Source: Tragulus kanchil (Eukaryota > Chordata > Mammalia > Artiodactyla > Tragulidae). From it: 64,000 nt of DNA. The notes under the pieces are model-generated. The model did not search any database, was not told the origin of the DNA, and saw only the letters and a list, made by a program, of their open reading frames with translations. Positions 23,335-34,400 of this stretch are shown here, in pieces. Position 1 is the stretch's first letter. The number at the start of each line of letters is the position of its first letter. The stretch spans positions 202,860,939-202,924,938 of the forward strand of contig JAIOJX010000032.1 in the NCBI GenBank assembly GCA_022376925.1, in the 5' to 3' direction. The position numbers were made by a program, and so were the translations under genes.

Positions 23335-23958
23335 CTGGAAAAGCCATAGCTTTGACTATAGACCTTATCAGCAAAGTGATATCTCGGCTTTTTAATACGT
23401 TATCTAGGTTTGTCATAGCTTTCCTTCCAAGCAGCAAGTATCTTTTAATTTCACGGCTGCAGTCATTGTCCATGGTGACTTTAGAGCCCAAGGAAAGAAA
23501 ATCTGTCGTTGCTTCCACTTGTTCCCCATCTATTTGCCACGAAGTGATGGGATCCGATGCCATGATCTTAGTTTTTTGAATGTTGAATTTTAAGCCAGCT
23601 TTTTCACTCTCCTCTTTCACCCTCATCAAGAGGCTCTTGAGTCCTCTTCACTTTCTGCCATTAGAGTGGTATCATCTGCATATCTGAGGCTGCTGATACG
23701 ATATTTCTCCTGGCAATCTTGATTCCAGTTTGTGATTCATTCAGCCTGGCATTTCGCATGAGGTACTCGGCGTATAAGTTAAATAAACAGGGTGACAATG
23801 TTCCCAATTTGGAACCAGTCAATTGTTCCATGTAAGGTTCTAACTGTTGTTTCTTGACCCGCATACAGGTTTCTCAGGAGGCAGGTAAGGTAGTCTGGTA
23901 TTCCCATCTCTTTAAGAATTTTCCACAGTTTGTTGTAATCCACACAGTCAAAGGGCCT
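22911..23958 (-). mobile_element. BovB LINE 3' segment (part of a 5'-inverted element)
   Basis: Minus-strand translation shows the BovB reverse-transcriptase C-terminal region: VKEESEKAGLKFNIQKTKIM, then DCSREIKRYLLLGRKAMTNL, and upstream a RVKKQQLEPYMEQLTGSKLG stretch with several disruptions. The 3' terminus lies at about 22911. The segment ends at about 23958, at the codons for the RT KAFDCVD motif, where orientation flips. A partial copy (21827-22250) and a second copy (24606-25041) come from duplications 4 and 5. Confidence 0.88.
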
Positions 23959-25687
23959 TAGGAAGTATTACTACAAAGTTAGTGGAGGTGATGGAATTCC
24001 AGATGAGCTATTTCAAATCCTAAAAGATGATGCTGTTGAAGTGCTGCGCTCAATATGCCAGCAAATTTGGAAAATTCAGCAATGGCCACAGTACTGAAAA
24101 AGGTCAGTTTTCATTCCAATCCCAAAAAAGGCAATGCCAAAGAATATTCAAACTACTGCACAACTGCGCTCATTTCACATGCTAGCAATGTAATGCTAAA
24201 AATCCTTCAAGCTAGGCTTCAACAGCATGTGAACCAAGAGCTTCCAGATGTACAAGCTGGATTTAGAAAAGGCAGAGGAACCAGAGATCCAATTGTCAAC
24301 ATCCTTTGGATTGTAGAAAGAACAAGGGAATTCCAGAAAAACATCTACTTCTGCTTCATTGACTATGTTAAAGCCTTTGACTGTGTGGATCACAACAAAC
24401 TGTGGAAATGCCAGTTAGGGATCACAGTCATTGGATTAGATAACCCTCCCCTGTACACACGGAAAGCCAATATCATTACCTGGGTTCCTAATCTCTAGGC
24501 AGGGGTTATTGTCATGAATTTGGGCCTGTAATGCTAAACTTTCCTTGTTCCTTCCACTCCAGGAAATGGCTTGAATCCCCATTCCCTGCATATTTTTCCT
24601 CAACATTCCCCATATTTGCCATGAAGTGATGGGACCAGATGCCATGATCTTAGTTTTTTGAATGTTGAATTTTAAGCCAGCTTTTTCACTCTCCTCTTTC
24701 ACCCTCATCAAGAGGCTCTTTAGTTCCTCTTCACTTTCTGCCATTAGAGTGGTATCATCTGCATATCTGAGGCTGCTGATACGATATTTCTCCTGGCAAT
24801 CTTGATTCCAGTTTGTGATTCATTCAGCCTGGCATTTCGCATGAGGTACTCGGCGTATAAGTTAAATAAACAGGGTGACAATGTTCCCAATTTGGAACCA
24901 GTCAATTGTTCCATGTAAGGTTCTAACTGTTGTTTCTTGACCCGCATACAGGTTTCTCAGGAGGCAGGTAAGGTAGTCTGGTATTCCCATCTCTTTAAGA
25001 ATTTTCCACAGTTTGTTGTAATCCACACAGTCAAAGGGCCTTAGGAAGTATTACTACAAAGTTAGTGGAGGTGATGGAATTCCAGATGAGCTATTTCAAA
25101 TCCTAAAAGATGATGCTGTTGAAGTGCTGCGCTCAATATGCCAGCAAATTTGGAAAATTCAGCAATGGCCACAGTACTGAAAAAGGTCAGTTTTCATTCC
25201 AATCCCAAAAAAGGCAATGCCAAAGAATATTCAAACTACTGCACAACTGCGCTCATTTCACATGCTAGCAATGTAATGCTAAAAATCCTTCAAGCTAGGC
25301 TTCAACAGCATGTGAACCAAGAGCTTCCAGATGTACAAGCTGGATTTAGAAAAGGCAGAGGAACCAGAGATCCAATTGTCAACATCCTTTGGATTGTAGA
25401 AAGAACAAGGGAATTCCAGAAAAACATCTACTTCTGCTTCATTGACTATGTTAAAGCCTTTGACTGTGTGGATCACAACAAACTGTGGAAATGCCAGTTA
25501 GGGATCACAGTCATTGGATTAGATAACCCTCCCCTGTACACACGGAAAGCCAATATCATTACCTGGGTTCCTAATCTCTAGGCAGGGGTTATTGTCATGA
25601 ATTTGGGCCTGTAATGCTAAACTTTCCTTGTTCCTTCCACTCCAGGAAATGGCTTGAATCCCCATTCCCTGCATATTTTTCCTCAAC
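23522..25687. repeat. Tandem duplication 5 (unit about 1083 bp)
   Basis: Copy A is 23522-24604 and copy B is 24606-25687. The copies differ within the first 120 bp of B: a shortened 'cccatc' near 24611, CACGAAG versus CATGAAG, GGATCC versus GGACCA, and CTTGAGTCC versus CTTTAGTTCC. They agree elsewhere as far as I compared. The unit spans the inversion point of the BovB element, so that element appears to have two inversions; only one is likely real. Confidence 0.92.
23960..24408 (+). mobile_element. BovB LINE inverted 5' segment (copy at 25043-25491)
   Basis: Plus-strand translation gives the middle of the BovB reverse transcriptase: KVSFHSNPKKGNAKEYSNY, then LPDVQAGFRKGRGTRDPIVN, then FIDYVKAFDCVDHNKLW, which holds the catalytic-domain YxKAFD motif. 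It is inverted relative to the neighbouring 3' segment and stops just after the point where that segment begins, as twin priming predicts. The YADD active-site region is absent from this segment. Non-functional. Confidence 0.88.
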
Positions 25688-26258
25688 TCTGTATTCCTTT
25701 AACATGGATGTCAACATCATCCTGATGAATGAGCATTCTGAAGCCAGGGGCCAGGAGTTGAATTCTGGAACCTGGCCGCTGTCCTCCTGAGGAAGGAGTT
25801 ACCCTCTTGGCTGGGTCCAGAGAGAGCAATGAGACCCTGCCACAATCCGCAAGGCCTGCCCCATTGTGCACCCCAGCCTCATGCTTGAGCCCAGCGGTTG
25901 CCCCACTTGCTACTTTCCATATGGCACTCTGGAATTTGAAATTTGGGTAGGAGTTTCCACTGTCTTAATACACCCTCAAAGATTGAACTGCGCAATCAAC
26001 CTTCATATTTTCTTATTAATAAGAGGAAAACATGAAACTGGAAAGGAGACGAGGTCCTCGGCAAAACTGATCTCAAACAGAATCAAAAGTGCCTGTGAGC
26101 TGTACAAATCTGAACAAGTCACTTAACCTTTCTGAGTTTTTACATCCTCAATTTATGCATGGATCATGTGAAATAGTCTATAAGAGGGAGTTCTGTAAAC
26201 TGTAAAAAGTTATACTAATATGATAAATTGCGCTTATCATTGTTATTTCAGCTAGTCC
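25688..26258. other. Unique DNA, no gene recognised
   Basis: Mixed composition, with AT-rich DNA from 25980. A MIR-like scrap may lie at about 26030-26210 (TGAACAAGTCACTTAACCTT). No gene. Confidence 0.45.
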
Positions 26259-26267
26259 AATGATCCA

Positions 26268-26492
26268 CTGGGGGGGCTTTACTGGTGACTCCGTGGTGAA
26301 GAATCTGCCTGCAGTGCAGGAGACACAGGAGATGTGGGTTCGATTCCTGGGTTGGGAAGATGCCCCGGAGGAGGACATGGCAACCCACTCCAGTATTCTT
26401 GCCTGGAGAATCCCATGGACAGAGGAGCCTGGCAGGCTACAGTCCATGGGGTCGCAAAGAGCTGGACATGACTGAAGCGACTTAGCACATTT
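26268..26492 (+). mobile_element. Bov-tA SINE with target-site duplication
   Basis: A tRNA-Glu-like head (CTCCGTGGTGAAGAATCTGC, B-box-like GGTTCGATTCC at 26338) joins a BovA body (CCAGTATTCTTGCCTGGAGA, then GGGGTCGCAAAGAGCTGGAC). The 9-bp word AATGATCCA flanks it at 26259-26267 and 26493-26501. It is a full-length pecoran-specific element with little divergence. Confidence 0.92.
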
Positions 26493-26595
26493 AATGATCC
26501 ATTTATACATGTCAATGAATACAAGAGCAGTGGGTATGAATCCCGAGTTACAGGAGCACAGAACTACACATATTCGACAAATCCATCATCTAGAC

Positions 26596-26814
26596 CAGGG
26601 ATCAGCAAACTGTGGCCTGTGGGAAAATTCAGCCCCCAGCCTACTTTTGAAAATCAAGTTTTATTGGAACAAAGCCACATTCATTTGGTTAGATACTTGG
26701 GCTGTTTTTGCACTGTAACAGCAGAGTTGAGCTTCGACAGAAAGCAGATGGTGTGCAAAGCCTAAAATATTGCTATTTACCATCTGGTCCTCTGTAGAAA
26801 GTTTCCTGACTCTA
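26596..26814 (+). mobile_element. hAT-type MITE (MER1-like; part repeated at 27732-27889)
   Basis: It starts CAGGGATCAGCAAACTGTGG, contains TTTTATTGGAACAAAGCCAC, and ends with 'tgtagaaagtttcctgactc', the degenerate inverted terminus. Duplication 6 begins inside it. Confidence 0.75.
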
Positions 26815-26974
26815 GGTCTGTACAGTGGACAGCAGGCTCTGTCTGAAGGGTACAGTGCTACAGTCACGTCCCAGCCCACCCTTTCTTTTATTGGTTCCTG
26901 ATGGTGAAGGTGTAAATGCTTTAACCTGGAAGACAAGACTAGCCCACAGCCAGCCTCACTCTTTCTCTGTATTT

Positions 26975-27303
26975 TTTTTTTTTTAAAGATTTATTTATTT
27001 ATTTACTTTGGGCGGGGGTCGGGTTGGGGAGGGAGGGGAGTGGGCGGGCCACTTCTATTGGTCTTTCATTTCTCTATTTTCATCCGTCTTTGTTCTTTGG
27101 CTCCTGTGGGCCTCCCATCGCGGTGGCGTCTGTCGTCACAGAGTGCCGGCTCTGGGCTCATGCGCTCCAGAACTTCCGCTCGGTAATTGGACACATCAGT
27201 CCAGCTGCTCCGCGGCACGTGGGATCTTCCCAGGCCAGGGCTCGAACCGGCGCCCCTTGCTCTGCAAGGCGGTGTCCTTACCCACTGGACCACGAGGGGA
27301 AGC
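26975..27303 (-). mobile_element. Full-length tRNA-Glu-derived SINE with G-rich 3' end (copy at 28044-28376)
   Basis: Antisense element. The A-tail appears as a T run and ATTTATTTATTTA, followed by a G-rich block at 27009-27050. The tRNA-like head is at the right (GCTCGAACCGGCGCCCCTTG, then CCCACTGGACCACGAGGGGA). A 21-bp direct repeat with one mismatch flanks it (26954-26974 and 27304-27324), marking a young insertion next to another SINE's tail. Confidence 0.9.
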
Positions 27304-27324
27304 CCTCACTCTTTCTCTTTATTT

Positions 27325-27507
27325 GGCTGTGCTAGGTCTTTGCTGGAGTGTGCAGGCTCTTTGTTGTGGCACCCGGGCGTCTCTAGTTGCGATATGTGGG
27401 CTTAGTTGCCCCATGGCATGTGGAATCTTAGTTTCCCGACCAGGGATGGAACCCACGTCCCCTGCTTTGGAAGGCGGATTCTTAATCCCTGGACCGCCAG
27501 GGAAGTC
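27325..27507 (-). mobile_element. Short tRNA-Glu-derived SINE (copy at 28399-28583)
   Basis: Antisense: GGCTGTGCTAGGTCTTTGCT at the left and CCTGGACCGCCAGGGAAGTC at the right. Its tail side was the target of the neighbouring SINE insertion. Confidence 0.85.
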
Positions 27508-28807
27508 TTCAGCCTCAGTCTTCTGCTCCCAAACTGCATGCTTTAAAAAATAAGCTTCTTTCTTGTATTTCCCTTGCTTGGTACTGTTCCATCCCCGACG
27601 CCTTTGCCAAGCAGGGATACAGGCTGGCTTGAGATGGTTCTGGCGAGCTGAGGCCTGAATGCCTTTCCCAGGTCCCGCAGACTTCTGAGTGCCATCCCTG
27701 GAGGCCTCAGTCTCTCTGTCCTTGAAATACATTTTATTGGAACAAAGCCACATTCATTTGGTTAGATACTTGGGCTGTTTTTGCACTGTAACAGCAGAGT
27801 TGAGCTTCGACAGAAAGCAGATGGTGTGCAAAGCCTAAAATATTGCTATTTACCATCTGGTCCTCTGTAGAAAGTTTCCTGACTCTAGGTCTGTACAGTG
27901 GACAGCAGGCTCTGTCTGAAGGGTACAGTGCTACAGTCACGTCCCAGCCCACCCTTTCTTTTATTGGTTCCTGATGGTGAAGGTGTAAATGCTTTAACCT
28001 GGAAGACAAGACTAGCCCACAGCCAGCCTCACTCTTTCTCTGTTTTTTTTTTTTTTTTAAAGATTTATTTATTTATTTACTTTGGGCGGGGGTCGGGTTG
28101 GGGAGGGAGGGGAGTGGGCGGGCCACTTCTATTGGTCTTTCATTTCTCTATTTTCATCCGTCTTTGTTCTTTGGCTCCTGTGGGCCTCCCATCGCGGTGG
28201 CGTCTGTCGTCACAGAGTGCCGGCTCTGGGCTCATGCGCTCCAGAACTTCCGCTCGGTAATTGGACACATCAGTCCAGCTGCTCCGCGGCACGTGGGATC
28301 TTCCCAGGCCAGGGCTCGAACCGGCGCCCCTTGCTCTGCAAGGCGGTGTCCTTACCCACTGGACCACGAGGGGAAGCCCTCACTCTTTCTCTTTATTTGG
28401 CTGTGCTAGGTCTTTGCTGGAGTGTGCAGGCTCTTTGTTGTGGCACCCGGGCGTCTCTAGTTGCGATATGTGGGCTTAGTTGCCCCATGGCATGTGGAAT
28501 CTTAGTTTCCCGACCAGGGATGGAACCCACGTCCCCTGCTTTGGAAGGCGGATTCTTAATCCCTGGACCGCCAGGGAAGTCTTCAGCCTCAGTCTTCTGC
28601 TCCCAAACTGCATGCTTTAAAAAATAAGCTTCTTTCTTGTATTTCCCTTGCTTGGTACTGTTCCATCCCCGACGCCTTTGCCAAGCAGGGATACAGGCTG
28701 GCTTGAGATGGTTCTGGCGAGCTGAGGCCTGAATGCCTTTCCCAGGTCCTACGCAGACTTCTGAGTGCCATCCCTGGAGGCCTCAGTCTCTCTGTCCTTG
28801 AAATACA

Positions 28808-29228
28808 TTTTTGGCATGTTCCTGTCAGCCTGGAAAGATCCTGGAGTAGCATCACTCAGGAGCTTGGCTCTGGGGTGTGTGAAGCCTCAGCTCCATGCCT
28901 GTTGCCCAGGAAGTAGCAATAAAGAGTCAGCTTCCTATAATCACCGTCTTTGGGCTCAGGCCCAGAACGCTCCAACCTTCACGGGGCTGTGAGGATTCAA
29001 GGGGAGAAGGCTCCCTCCCCTGCTGTCTACCTGTCGCTCCATCCTCTGTCTTCTCTCTGGGAGATGTCAGGGGGTTTCTAACACAGGTAACCCTGTAATT
29101 TCAAGTGCTCTGTAATGACTCTTTAGTTACACAGACCCTTAATAGCATTTCCTTAGAATGAGGTTGAGTCCACAGTCATTCTAGACCTCTTGCAGGCAGG
29201 AGTGCAATTGCTGCCAATAGACAAAGAA
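28808..29228. other. Unique DNA, no gene recognised
   Basis: No repeat or exon recognised. Short open frames continue from the neighbouring duplicate and are not credible genes. Confidence 0.45.
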
Positions 29229-29391
29229 GTGGGCTTCCCAGGCGGCTTGCCAATGCGGGAGATGTAGGTTTGATCCTGGGATCAGGAAGATCCCATGCAG
29301 GAAGGCATGGCAACCTGCTCCAGTATTCTTGCCTGGAGAATCCCATGGACAGAGGAGCCAGGGGGTCACAAAGAGTTGGACATGACTGAGC
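29229..29391 (+). mobile_element. Bov-tA SINE with internal deletion
   Basis: The head is degenerate (GGGCTTCCCAGGCGGCTTGC). The BovA body (CCAGTATTCTTGCCTGGAGA, then GGGGTCACAAAGAGTTGGAC) lacks the usual 'ggcaggctacagtccat' piece between AGGAGCC and GGGGTC. A CA-rich tail follows at 29392-29404. Confidence 0.85.
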
Positions 29392-29589
29392 ACACACACA
29401 CATACAAATAGGTAATTACTGTGCAACCTGCCTTCTGGTTTCAAAGCAATCAACCAACATGTGATGTTCTTTGGATGGGTGTGGGGGTTATCTGAAGAGC
29501 GTTACTGTTGTACCTGATTGTGCCTTAGTCTTTGTCCTACTTGAAAAGACACAACGGTCCAACCAGTTTTAAGACCACTGAATCTCTGG

Positions 29590-30048
29590 CTGGCGTCTCA
29601 TAACTGTACCTCTCTGTTGTGAGTCCATACCCCTAAAAAAGGTACATTTAAGTCCTAATCCCAATACCTGTGAATGTGACATTTTTGTGTGTGTGTGAAT
29701 GTAATCAAGTTAAGATGAGGTCATTAGAGTGGGCCTACTTCTGTTAGGATTGGCATCCTTATAAAAGAGGGACCTTTGGACACGGACATAGAGAGATGAC
29801 CATATGAAGGGGGTGGCAGGAATAGCAGGTAGCTTGCCACAAGCCAAGGAGTGCCTGAGGCTTCCAGAAGAGAGGACAAGCAAGGAAGGCTCCTCCTCTG
29901 GGGCCCTCAGAGCGAACCTGGCCCTGCCAGCCTCTTGCTTGCAGGCTACTGGCCTCCAGAACTGTGAGAGAAGACATTGCCGTTGCTCTAAGCCACCTAG
30001 TTTGTGGGCTTTAGTCACAGCGGTGCTGTACACTAACACACCCTTCCA
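29590..30048 (+). mobile_element. MaLR-type LTR (part repeated at 30884-31141)
   Basis: Recognisable LTR landmarks in order: AAGTCCTAATCCCAATACCT, ATCAAGTTAAGATGAGGTCA, CCTTATAAAAGAGGGACCTT, CCTCCAGAACTGTGAGAGAA, and TAAGCCACCTAGTTTGTGGG. A GT-rich microsatellite interrupts it near 29685. Ancient, non-coding. Duplication 7 starts inside it at 29791. Confidence 0.75.
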
Positions 30049-31976
30049 CACTACACCTCCATGAAGAGAGAGAACAGACATGCTTGGAAAAGCTCTCCAC
30101 ATAGGTGAGGATTTGTAATCCCTTCACAGAGTTGAGGATCAGAAAGTTTACCTGTGAACGAAAAAGGATTGGCAGATGTTCACTACCAATCCCATGGATT
30201 ATGATGAGATAATTATTCTATTATGGTAAGAACAGGACCAATTCCGATTGTCCAGCCCTTCTTCTCCCTTGCACACACATAATTATCATAATTTCTTAAC
30301 CACTTACATTCCTCTGTCAGCTCTCATCTCCCTTCTTCTGCTGCACACCCTGCAAACACGAAGCAGTGGCCGTGACAGCGGGGTTAGGGGCACAGGGTGG
30401 GCTAACCCTGGTTTAGAGGAGGCACCTTGCACACAGCTAGCTTCCCGATAGGACTGGGAGCCCCTGTCTCCCTCCTGGCGTGGGCGTGTGCACTCATGTG
30501 TGGCCCCGGAGCATAGGGAGAGAATCCAGTGATATTTCACACAAATGAGAAATGTTATTCTGCAGATTAAAGCCTCGCCGAGCCTGGTTTTGTCTTTATT
30601 TATGCTTTTCCATTTCCCTCTCCGCTGACATGGGTGCCCACGCCGGGGAGCACCGAAGGACGTAATTGGCGCGGTGAAGGATTGTTGAGTGGCCCGGACG
30701 CTCCCTTGCAGGCCTCCCCTCCTTCTCTCCCCCATCTGTCACCATCTAATGTGACAAAGTTTTTATCGGGCATTGAGGCACAGGAGATTAAAAGTAAATA
30801 CTGCAATCAGGAAGCAGCTGGGGAGAAAATGCAGCACATTTCACAGTAAGCTGCACAGCTCATCAGGGTAGCCTTGTGGCTCTGAGAGATGACCATATGA
30901 AGGGGGTGGCAGGAATAGCAGGTAGCTTGCCACAAGCCAAGGAGTGCCTGAGGCTTCCAGAAGAGAGGACAAGCAAGGAAGGCTCCTCCTCTGGGGCCCT
31001 CAGAGCGAACCTGGCCCTGCCAGCCTCTTGCTTGCAGGCTACTGGCCTCCAGAACTGTGAGAGAAGACATTGCCGTTGCTCTAAGCCACCTAGTTTGTGG
31101 GCTTTAGTCACAGCGGTGCTGTACACTAACACACCCTTCCACACTACACCTCCATGAAGAGAGAGAACAGACATGCTTGGAAAAGCTCTCCACATAGGTG
31201 AGGATTTGTAATCCCTTCACAGAGTTGAGGATCAGAAAGTTTACCTGTGAACGAAAAAGGATTGGCAGATGTTCACTACCAATCCCATGGATTATGATGA
31301 GATAATTATTCTATTATGGTAAGAACAGGACCAATTCCGATTGTCCAGCCCTTCTTCTCCCTTGCACACACATAATTATCATAATTTCTTAACCACTTAC
31401 ATTCCTCTGTCAGCTCTCATCTCCCTTCTTCTGCTGCACACCCTGCAAACACGAAGCAGTGGCCGTGACAGCGGGGTTAGGGGCACAGGGTGGGCTAACC
31501 CTGGTTTAGAGGAGGCACCTTGCACACAGCTAGCTTCCCGATAGGACTGGGAGCCCCTGTCTCCCTCCTGGCGTGGGCGTGTGCACTCATGTGTGGCCCC
31601 GGAGCATAGGGAGAGAATCCAGTGATATTTCACACAAATGAGAAATGTTATTCTGCAGATTAAAGCCTCGCCGAGCCTGGTTTTGTCTTTATTTATGCTT
31701 TTCCATTTCCCTCTCCGCTGACATGGGTGCCCACGCCGGGGAGCACCGAAGGACGTAATTGGCGCGGTGAAGGATTGTTGAGTGGCCCGGACGCTCCCTT
31801 GCAGGCCTCCCCTCCTTCTCTCCCCCATCTGTCACCATCTAATGTGACAAAGTTTTTATCGGGCATTGAGGCACAGGAGATTAAAAGTAAATACTGCAAT
31901 CAGGAAGCAGCTGGGGAGAAAATGCAGCACATTTCACAGTAAGCTGCACAGCTCATCAGGGTAGCCTTGTGGCTCT
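29791..31976. repeat. Tandem duplication 7 (unit 1093 bp)
   Basis: Copy A is 29791-30883 and copy B is 30884-31976, with 5-bp microhomology (GAGAG) at both ends. The copies looked identical wherever I compared them. The unit starts mid-LTR and ends in unique DNA, so no transposition mechanism explains its ends. Confidence 0.93.
30490..30850. promoter_or_regulatory. Candidate conserved non-coding element (copy at 31583-31943)
   Basis: Repeat-free block with preserved CpGs (GCCTCGCCGAGCC, CGGACGCT, TAATTGGCGCGG) beside AT-rich motifs (TTTATTTATGC, CATCTAATGTGAC, GATTAAAAGTAAAT). Mixed AT and CpG words without repeat matches resemble deeply conserved enhancers. The second copy is attributed to duplication 7. 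Conservation itself could not be tested. Confidence 0.4.
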
Positions 31977-32084
31977 GAGAGGCATGCGTGGTGGGGGAGG
32001 GAGAACTCCAGGGGGGCGGGTGGGGCGCGTGAGACATGGACCCAGGCAGCTGACTTTCACACTTGGGTCAGTAATTAAGAGTGG
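31977..32084. other. G-rich unique stretch
   Basis: Short G-rich sequence (about 31988-32030) following the end of duplication 7. No gene. Confidence 0.4.
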
Positions 32085-32620
32085 AATGCTAGCAGCCACT
32101 GTATGTCAAGTGCCTGTATGTGCCAGGTATTTGGACCAGATGATTTGGGTACATTTTCTAATTTACTGCTCACAATGCCGGTGTAAAGCTAGAATAGGCT
32201 CCTCCTTCGAAAGCACCCAAAGGACTGCCCTGGTAGCTCAGTGGTAAAGAATCCATCTGCCAATGCAGGAGACACGGGTTCAATCCCTGGTCTGGGAAGA
32301 TGCCACTTGCTGTGGAGCAACTAAGCCCATGTGCCACTACTATTGAGCCTGAGCCCGAGAGCCCATGCTCCGCAACGAGAGAAGCCACCATAATGAGAAA
32401 CATGCGCACTACAACTAGAGAGTAGCCCTTGGTTGCCGCAACTAAAGAAAAGCCTGCAGAGTGCCGAAGACCCAGCACAGACAAAAAAAAAATATTTTAA
32501 AACAACTGTGAACTATTACACACACACACAAAAAAAGCACCTGAAGACCAGAGAAGTTAAGGAACATACCCAGAATCACATAGCTGGTGAGTAGCCCAGG
32601 CTTCCTTCTCTTCTCTCACC
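32085..32620 (+). mobile_element. MIR split by a SINE
   Basis: The left half (about 32085-32217) reads 'tgtgccaggtatttggacc', and the right half (32534-32620) reads AGAGAAGTTAAGGAACATAC, then CACATAGCTGGTGAGTAG. Both halves fit one MIR. The word AAAGCACC stands on both sides of the inserted SINE, consistent with a target-site duplication. Confidence 0.7.
32222..32515 (+). mobile_element. tRNA-Glu-derived SINE (CHR-2-like) inserted in MIR
   Basis: Head CTGCCCTGGTAGCTCAGTGG, B-box-like GGTTCAATCCC at about 32278, and tail ACAAAAAAAAAATATTTTA. It is full length, about 290 bp, and followed by a CA repeat. Confidence 0.87.
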
Positions 32621-32794
32621 CCTTCCTGCCCTCTTCTTTAATGAACAAATTGTGGAGCTTGGGTTTGCAAGATAAATTGTCACAGGAGAAATTTTGTGTA
32701 GTTGCATCTTCGCTACTATTTTTCACTAAACCACAAGTTTCTATCACTAATTAACTGATGCAATCATATGCTTATTTATTTAGAGCCTCAGCTC

Positions 32795-33105
32795 TGTTCT
32801 GTGTGAATTTTTTTCTTCTACTTGGTTTCTCCAGCACCTAGCATATTGTCTACACATAATAAGTGCTCAATCAACATTTATTGGGTGCTGCAATGCATTA
32901 GTGAATGAATGACTATTGATCCAGTACCTCCTTTGCCATTGTTACTAGCCTGTGGTTCCTAAATCAGCATCTCCATCCCCTGGGAGCTTGTCAGGCATGC
33001 AGAATCTCAGGCATCAGCCCTGACCTGCTAAATGAGAACCTGCATTTAACAGGCTCCTCAGGTGGTCCGTGTGTTTGCTGAAGTTTGAAAGACATTGGCA
33101 TATAC
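32795..33105. mobile_element. L2 fragment followed by MER5A-type MITE
   Basis: The part 32795-32925 shows CACCTAGCATATTGTCTACA, then ATCAACATTTATTGGGTGCT (L2). The part 32942-33105 shows 'ccctgggagcttgtcaggc', 'gcatttaacaggctcctcaggtgg' features and ends near 'gctgaagtttgaaagacattgg', an antisense MER5A-like element. Both are ancient. Confidence 0.65.
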
Positions 33106-34319
33106 CAAGACCCTTGTCTTGATGGCCTGGGCTTCCCAGCTTCATCATCTTGAATGAAGGAGACTGAGTTTCACACTTACTTCTCTGACAGTGCTTTATG
33201 CTGTGCATTGTTAAGTCCCCTTGTTAAATCAGCACTGTGAGATGCTCTTTCAGGGGGATCCAAATCCACCATGGATGAACACCTGAAAATCCCTTCTCCG
33301 TTTATCTTCCTGCCCCTTGTCTTTCTCTCTCTCTGCCCCCTTGCTGGTCCCAGCCTTGTGATCCTGGACAATAGCAGATCCTTGAGATCTTTGTCATGGC
33401 ACTGCCTCTAGCCACAGTGCTCTCTCCTGAAGAGTTGGTCCCCTCTCATGGGGAGGAACAGAGGAGGTGAGAAGAAAGAGAACGCCATCCTGCTGAACTT
33501 TGAGCCAAATAAGCCTGAACTTGTAGTGGTTCCTTGGAAAATGTGGTTCATTTCTGTTTTACAGCTAGGGAATGGGCTCGGGAGAGAGGAGAAACCCCAG
33601 GAATCACTGATGATGCCACACACTGAGCCCTGTAGGGTCCTTGATAGGAAGATGCAGCACTGGGCCAGACAATGCCTGCCTGCTATGGCAACAATTTCCC
33701 TCGTGAGCCAGTGTGTTGCCCCTCCATTTCTGCTTCACACTCATGGGCTCCACTGCCTTGGGGGCAAATATTCACCATTGTGATACAGTCTCATGCTCCA
33801 ACCTCTAATATTGCCAGCCTCTAGCTGCCCACCTTCAGATAGTCTAGGATTTAGAATCATAGAACCTGAAGTCAGCTATTCAGTAGCATCCATGACCACA
33901 TTACCTCAAATAATTTCATCAGGTCCTATAAATTTAAATGTTTTTCACACTTTTTATATTTCCAAAATCAGAGTATAACTTACAGTAGATAAGTACATTT
34001 GATAGATTGCTTTATTTAAAAAATCTTTTACAAAAATTTGCAATTGATGGCATCTTAGAATTGAGAGACTATGATATAAAGGCTCTAATAGAATGGGACA
34101 CAGCACAGGTACATTTTGATAAATGATAAGGAGCTTAGGAAATGTGGAAATGAGAATAAACTAATAATCATTGAATAACTATAATGAATACTACTTACCA
34201 ATTTGTGTCAATTATACATTTTCTCTATTTCTTAAACAATTCCACAGGAAGATAATGTAACTTTAATCATTTTAAGCATATGTATATTGTAGTCTCCACC
34301 CTGTGCTCTTTCCCTTTAC
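33106..34319. other. Unique DNA, no gene recognised
   Basis: The part 33370-33790 is GC-moderate with a 111-codon chance frame. The part 33900-34300 is AT-rich. I see no repeat family or gene signature. Confidence 0.45.
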
Positions 34320-34400
34320 CAACAGCTTTATTGAGATATAATTCACCTGCTGTAAAATTCATCCTTTAAAAGAAGATTTTAGTGTATTCCCAGAGTTGCG
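34320..34400 (-). mobile_element. L1 fragment
   Basis: Antisense L1 3' scrap: CAACAGCTTTATTGAGATAT, then 'aattcacctgctgtaaaattc'-type sequence. Confidence 0.6.

Larger units (their letters stand above)
26659..28807. repeat. Tandem duplication 6 (offset 1073-1076 bp)
   Basis: Copy A is 26659-27731 and copy B is 27732-28807, with TTTT microhomology at the join. Copy A reads GGTCCCGCAG at about 27672 where B reads GGTCCTACGCAG, about 60 bp before the join. The T-run length also differs (about 26971 versus 28044). Probable assembly duplicate. Confidence 0.93.

Noticed and set aside
24055..24498. Reverse-transcriptase gene (also at 25138-25581)
   Set aside because: It is a fragment of BovB lacking the active-site YADD region, inverted and truncated. 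A retrotransposon remnant, not a gene.
27008..27553. 181-codon open frame (also at 28082-28627)
   Set aside because: It lies entirely across two antisense SINEs, and its second occurrence is the duplicate copy.
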